Of a stretch of DNA of 5,619 nt, positions 4,210 through 5,619 are shown in pieces (position 1 is the stretch's first letter; every line of letters starts with the position of its first letter). The stretch comes from Desulfobulbus sp. Lineage in GTDB: Bacteria > Desulfobacterota > Desulfobulbia > Desulfobulbales > Desulfobulbaceae. Location: positions 1-5,619 of the forward strand of contig JAUVLX010000243.1 in assembly GCA_030600525.1 (NCBI GenBank), given 5' to 3'. The position numbers and the translations under genes are program-made. The notes below the pieces were generated by a model. That model was not told the origin of the DNA. It saw only the letters and a program-made list of their open reading frames with translations, and did not search any database.

Positions 4210-5619
4210 CGGTTGGCATTCTTTGTGCTTGAGGAAAACAGCGCGGAGATTTTCATTGTCAGATCAGAATCTCTTATCAGTTTTTTGATGGCGGGCAATA
4301 TCTTTTCGTTGCTCTTTCTCGCATCTTTCATCTCTTTTTGTACCAGGTGTGCCTCGATTTGTGAAAACCTTTCCGCCAAACTAGAAGAACCATTGAGAAT
4401 GATTTTCATGTACTCACTGTTCTTCAGGTTTTGGATCAGAGGAGTATCGGCGAGCGCCGTTTTTAAAACCTTGCTCAAAGATGCTGTTCCGCTCTTTTTG
4501 CGGCCTCGCCGTTTCTCTCCCCGAAAAAATCGTTCCAAGATATTGTTCGTCCTTTGCGGTTGAATATGCATAATCCCTCCAGGCGTAACAACCGGCAATG
4601 GGTCTGTAAAGAGTTTCTCCCAGTATCTATCGAGTTGTGCAATCATGCTGGAATATGATGTTTTTCGCCGTGTACTGCTGACCAGCCATGCTCTAAAAAC
4701 GGTCACTTTTTTTTCGATGGTTTTCATGTCTGCATCATCACCATTATCGTTGATGCCATTCTTTCCTTCAGGAAGGGCTATGCGCATGGCAACACGAAGC
4801 TCATCAAATACTTCGGCCTTCCGCTCCAGATTTGCAGCCAGGTTATTCAACCGCTTGTCCTCTACAACCTTTTCAAATGCCCTGTAGATTTGCAAAAACG
4901 GTTTGTTGTCTTTGGCGAGGCCACGTAGATGAACATCCATAATTTCCCCCAATAATCGATGGGCAATTTGTAGCCGCCGGTAAAAATCAAGGTATGGTCT
5001 ATCGAAGGGAAACCCATAACCGCTGGACTGTCTTTTGTAGTCAAACACCCAATGAATTAACGTATATGCCATGATCAAGGGAATATGCTCAGGAGAGGTA
5101 GTGTCCTTCCCTCTGCCGGATTCAAGGCTTGCCATGATCTCCTCAATTGTTTTGGCAGGGAAGTGAAATTTCTGCTCAAGGTATCTTGACCTTTGCCGCA
5201 GTAATGGCCGGACTTTGAATTTACGTAAACGTTTTTGGAGAATAGTATAGTCATCCAGCAGCAAATCCTTTCCAATATCGCGCAAGAAATGAAAATGGCA
5301 TATGAAATCAGCCACTCCTGGAAACACCTCTTCTACCGCTGTGACAATCCCTTTGCCCATATCATGCACGAGCGCCATCGGTTCACCGTACTGTTCTTTA
5401 ATGCGTTGGAAAAAGGGGATGAGCAATTCCTTTTTCTCTGAAGGAATTTTAATAGTGTCGAGCACCAGTTCAGAGATTCCATCAAGGCCGCAGAATAAAT
5501 TAGGACTATCTCCTTCACAGGTCCCATCCAAATGGAGGATGTAGCCGCCTCTCCGTGCCATGAGATCACGTAAAAGCGGTTGGCTCTCCCGGTGCGCAAG
5601 AGCAAGATAAATGATGAAC
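4194..5619 (-). CDS. DDE transposase, MULE/IS256-like, 5' end beyond the window
   Basis: The minus-strand frame is open from the right edge to TAG at 4194-4196, giving at least 474 residues. An internal ATG at 5559-5561 is not the real start, because conserved-looking sequence continues upstream (LALAHRESQPLLRDL). Counting from that Met, D12 lies in the strand YILHLDGT and D67 in PMALVHDMGKG. C88-x2-H91 (ICHFHFLRDIGKD) matches the C/D-x2-H signature of RNase H-fold transposases with a helical insertion. About 240 mostly helical residues follow, then E343 in TNNILERFFRGEKRRGRKK. This D-D-E layout fits cut-and-paste transposases of the MULE/IS256/hAT group. I cannot name the IS family. No disruption is seen in the visible part, so it may be active. 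The element's ends are not identified: the stop lies 16 bases inside the coiled-coil gene, and the far end is outside the window. Confidence 0.8.
   Translation of the reverse strand, partial: FIIYLALAHRESQPLLRDLMARRGGYILHLDGTCEGDSPNLFCGLDGISELVLDTIKIPSEKKELLIPFFQRIKEQYGEPMALVHDMGKGIVTAVEEVFPGVADFICHFHFLRDIGKDLLLDDYTILQKRLRKFKVRPLLRQRSRYLEQKFHFPAKTIEEIMASLESGRGKDTTSPEHIPLIMAYTLIHWVFDYKRQSSGYGFPFDRPYLDFYRRLQIAHRLLGEIMDVHLRGLAKDNKPFLQIYRAFEKVVEDKRLNNLAANLERKAEVFDELRVAMRIALPEGKNGINDNGDDADMKTIEKKVTVFRAWLVSSTRRKTSYSSMIAQLDRYWEKLFTDPLPVVTPGGIMHIQPQRTNNILERFFRGEKRRGRKKSGTASLSKVLKTALADTPLIQNLKNSEYMKIILNGSSSLAERFSQIEAHLVQKEMKDARKSNEKILPAIKKLIRDSDLTMKISALFSSSTKNANRHLRL
4198..4214. repeat. Short inverted repeat at the convergent gene ends
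   Basis: AACCG (4198-4202) and CGGTT (4210-4214) can pair around a 7-nt loop that contains the stop codon of the coiled-coil gene. There is no T run on either side, so it is a weak terminator candidate at best. It could instead be part of a transposon end. Confidence 0.3.

Noticed and set aside
4213..5544. Plus-strand open frames across the right end.
   Set aside because: They are antisense shadows of the transposase. The minus-strand frame alone has coherent catalytic motifs.

Overview
The window looks like the replication and control end of a small integrated mobile element (satellite-prophage or integrative-element type) in a Gram-negative bacterium. It is followed by a transposase gene running in from the right edge. 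The host cannot be fixed from sequence alone. Moderate GC and the style of the primase and transposase proteins recall sulfate-reducing Desulfobacterota, but that is an impression, not a test.

Layout. Bases 1-94 are low-complexity DNA with a run of 19 T. Two very small DNA-binding genes follow: an AlpA/excisionase-like helix-turn-helix (95-292) and a second short helix-turn-helix protein (296-495). Neither has a usable start as written: the first has a stop at codon 2 and the second is one base out of frame near its start. An intact 90-residue helix-turn-helix protein (601-873) abuts a primase-helicase gene. That gene is split by a one-base shift at a run of six C into 874-2175 (zinc ribbon, Toprim, Walker A) and about 2135-2983 (Walker B, helicase remainder, C-terminal winged-helix-like tail). 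Restored, it would encode about 702 residues.

Bases 2984-3357 contain no convincing gene but are rich in structure. There are three copies of a 12-mer in alternating orientation, tandem 8-nt repeats, runs of G8 and C9, two inverted copies of GGGTTATCCA (each holding a near DnaA box), an AT-rich stretch and a strong hairpin. Placed directly behind a primase-helicase gene, this is a reasonable candidate for the element's replication origin or a regulatory site. Two unrecognised genes follow (3358-3588 and 3619-4209, the latter with a coiled coil). The last 1.4 kb is a minus-strand DDE transposase of the MULE/IS256-like type whose start lies outside the window and whose 3' end overlaps the coiled-coil gene by 16 bases.

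Working together, the small HTH proteins would control excision or expression, and the primase-helicase would open and prime the element's origin. Three coding disruptions in the first four genes, plus two aspartate-to-tyrosine changes at conserved Toprim positions, suggest either a decaying element or homopolymer errors in the assembly. Recoding at the C6 site is a less likely alternative.
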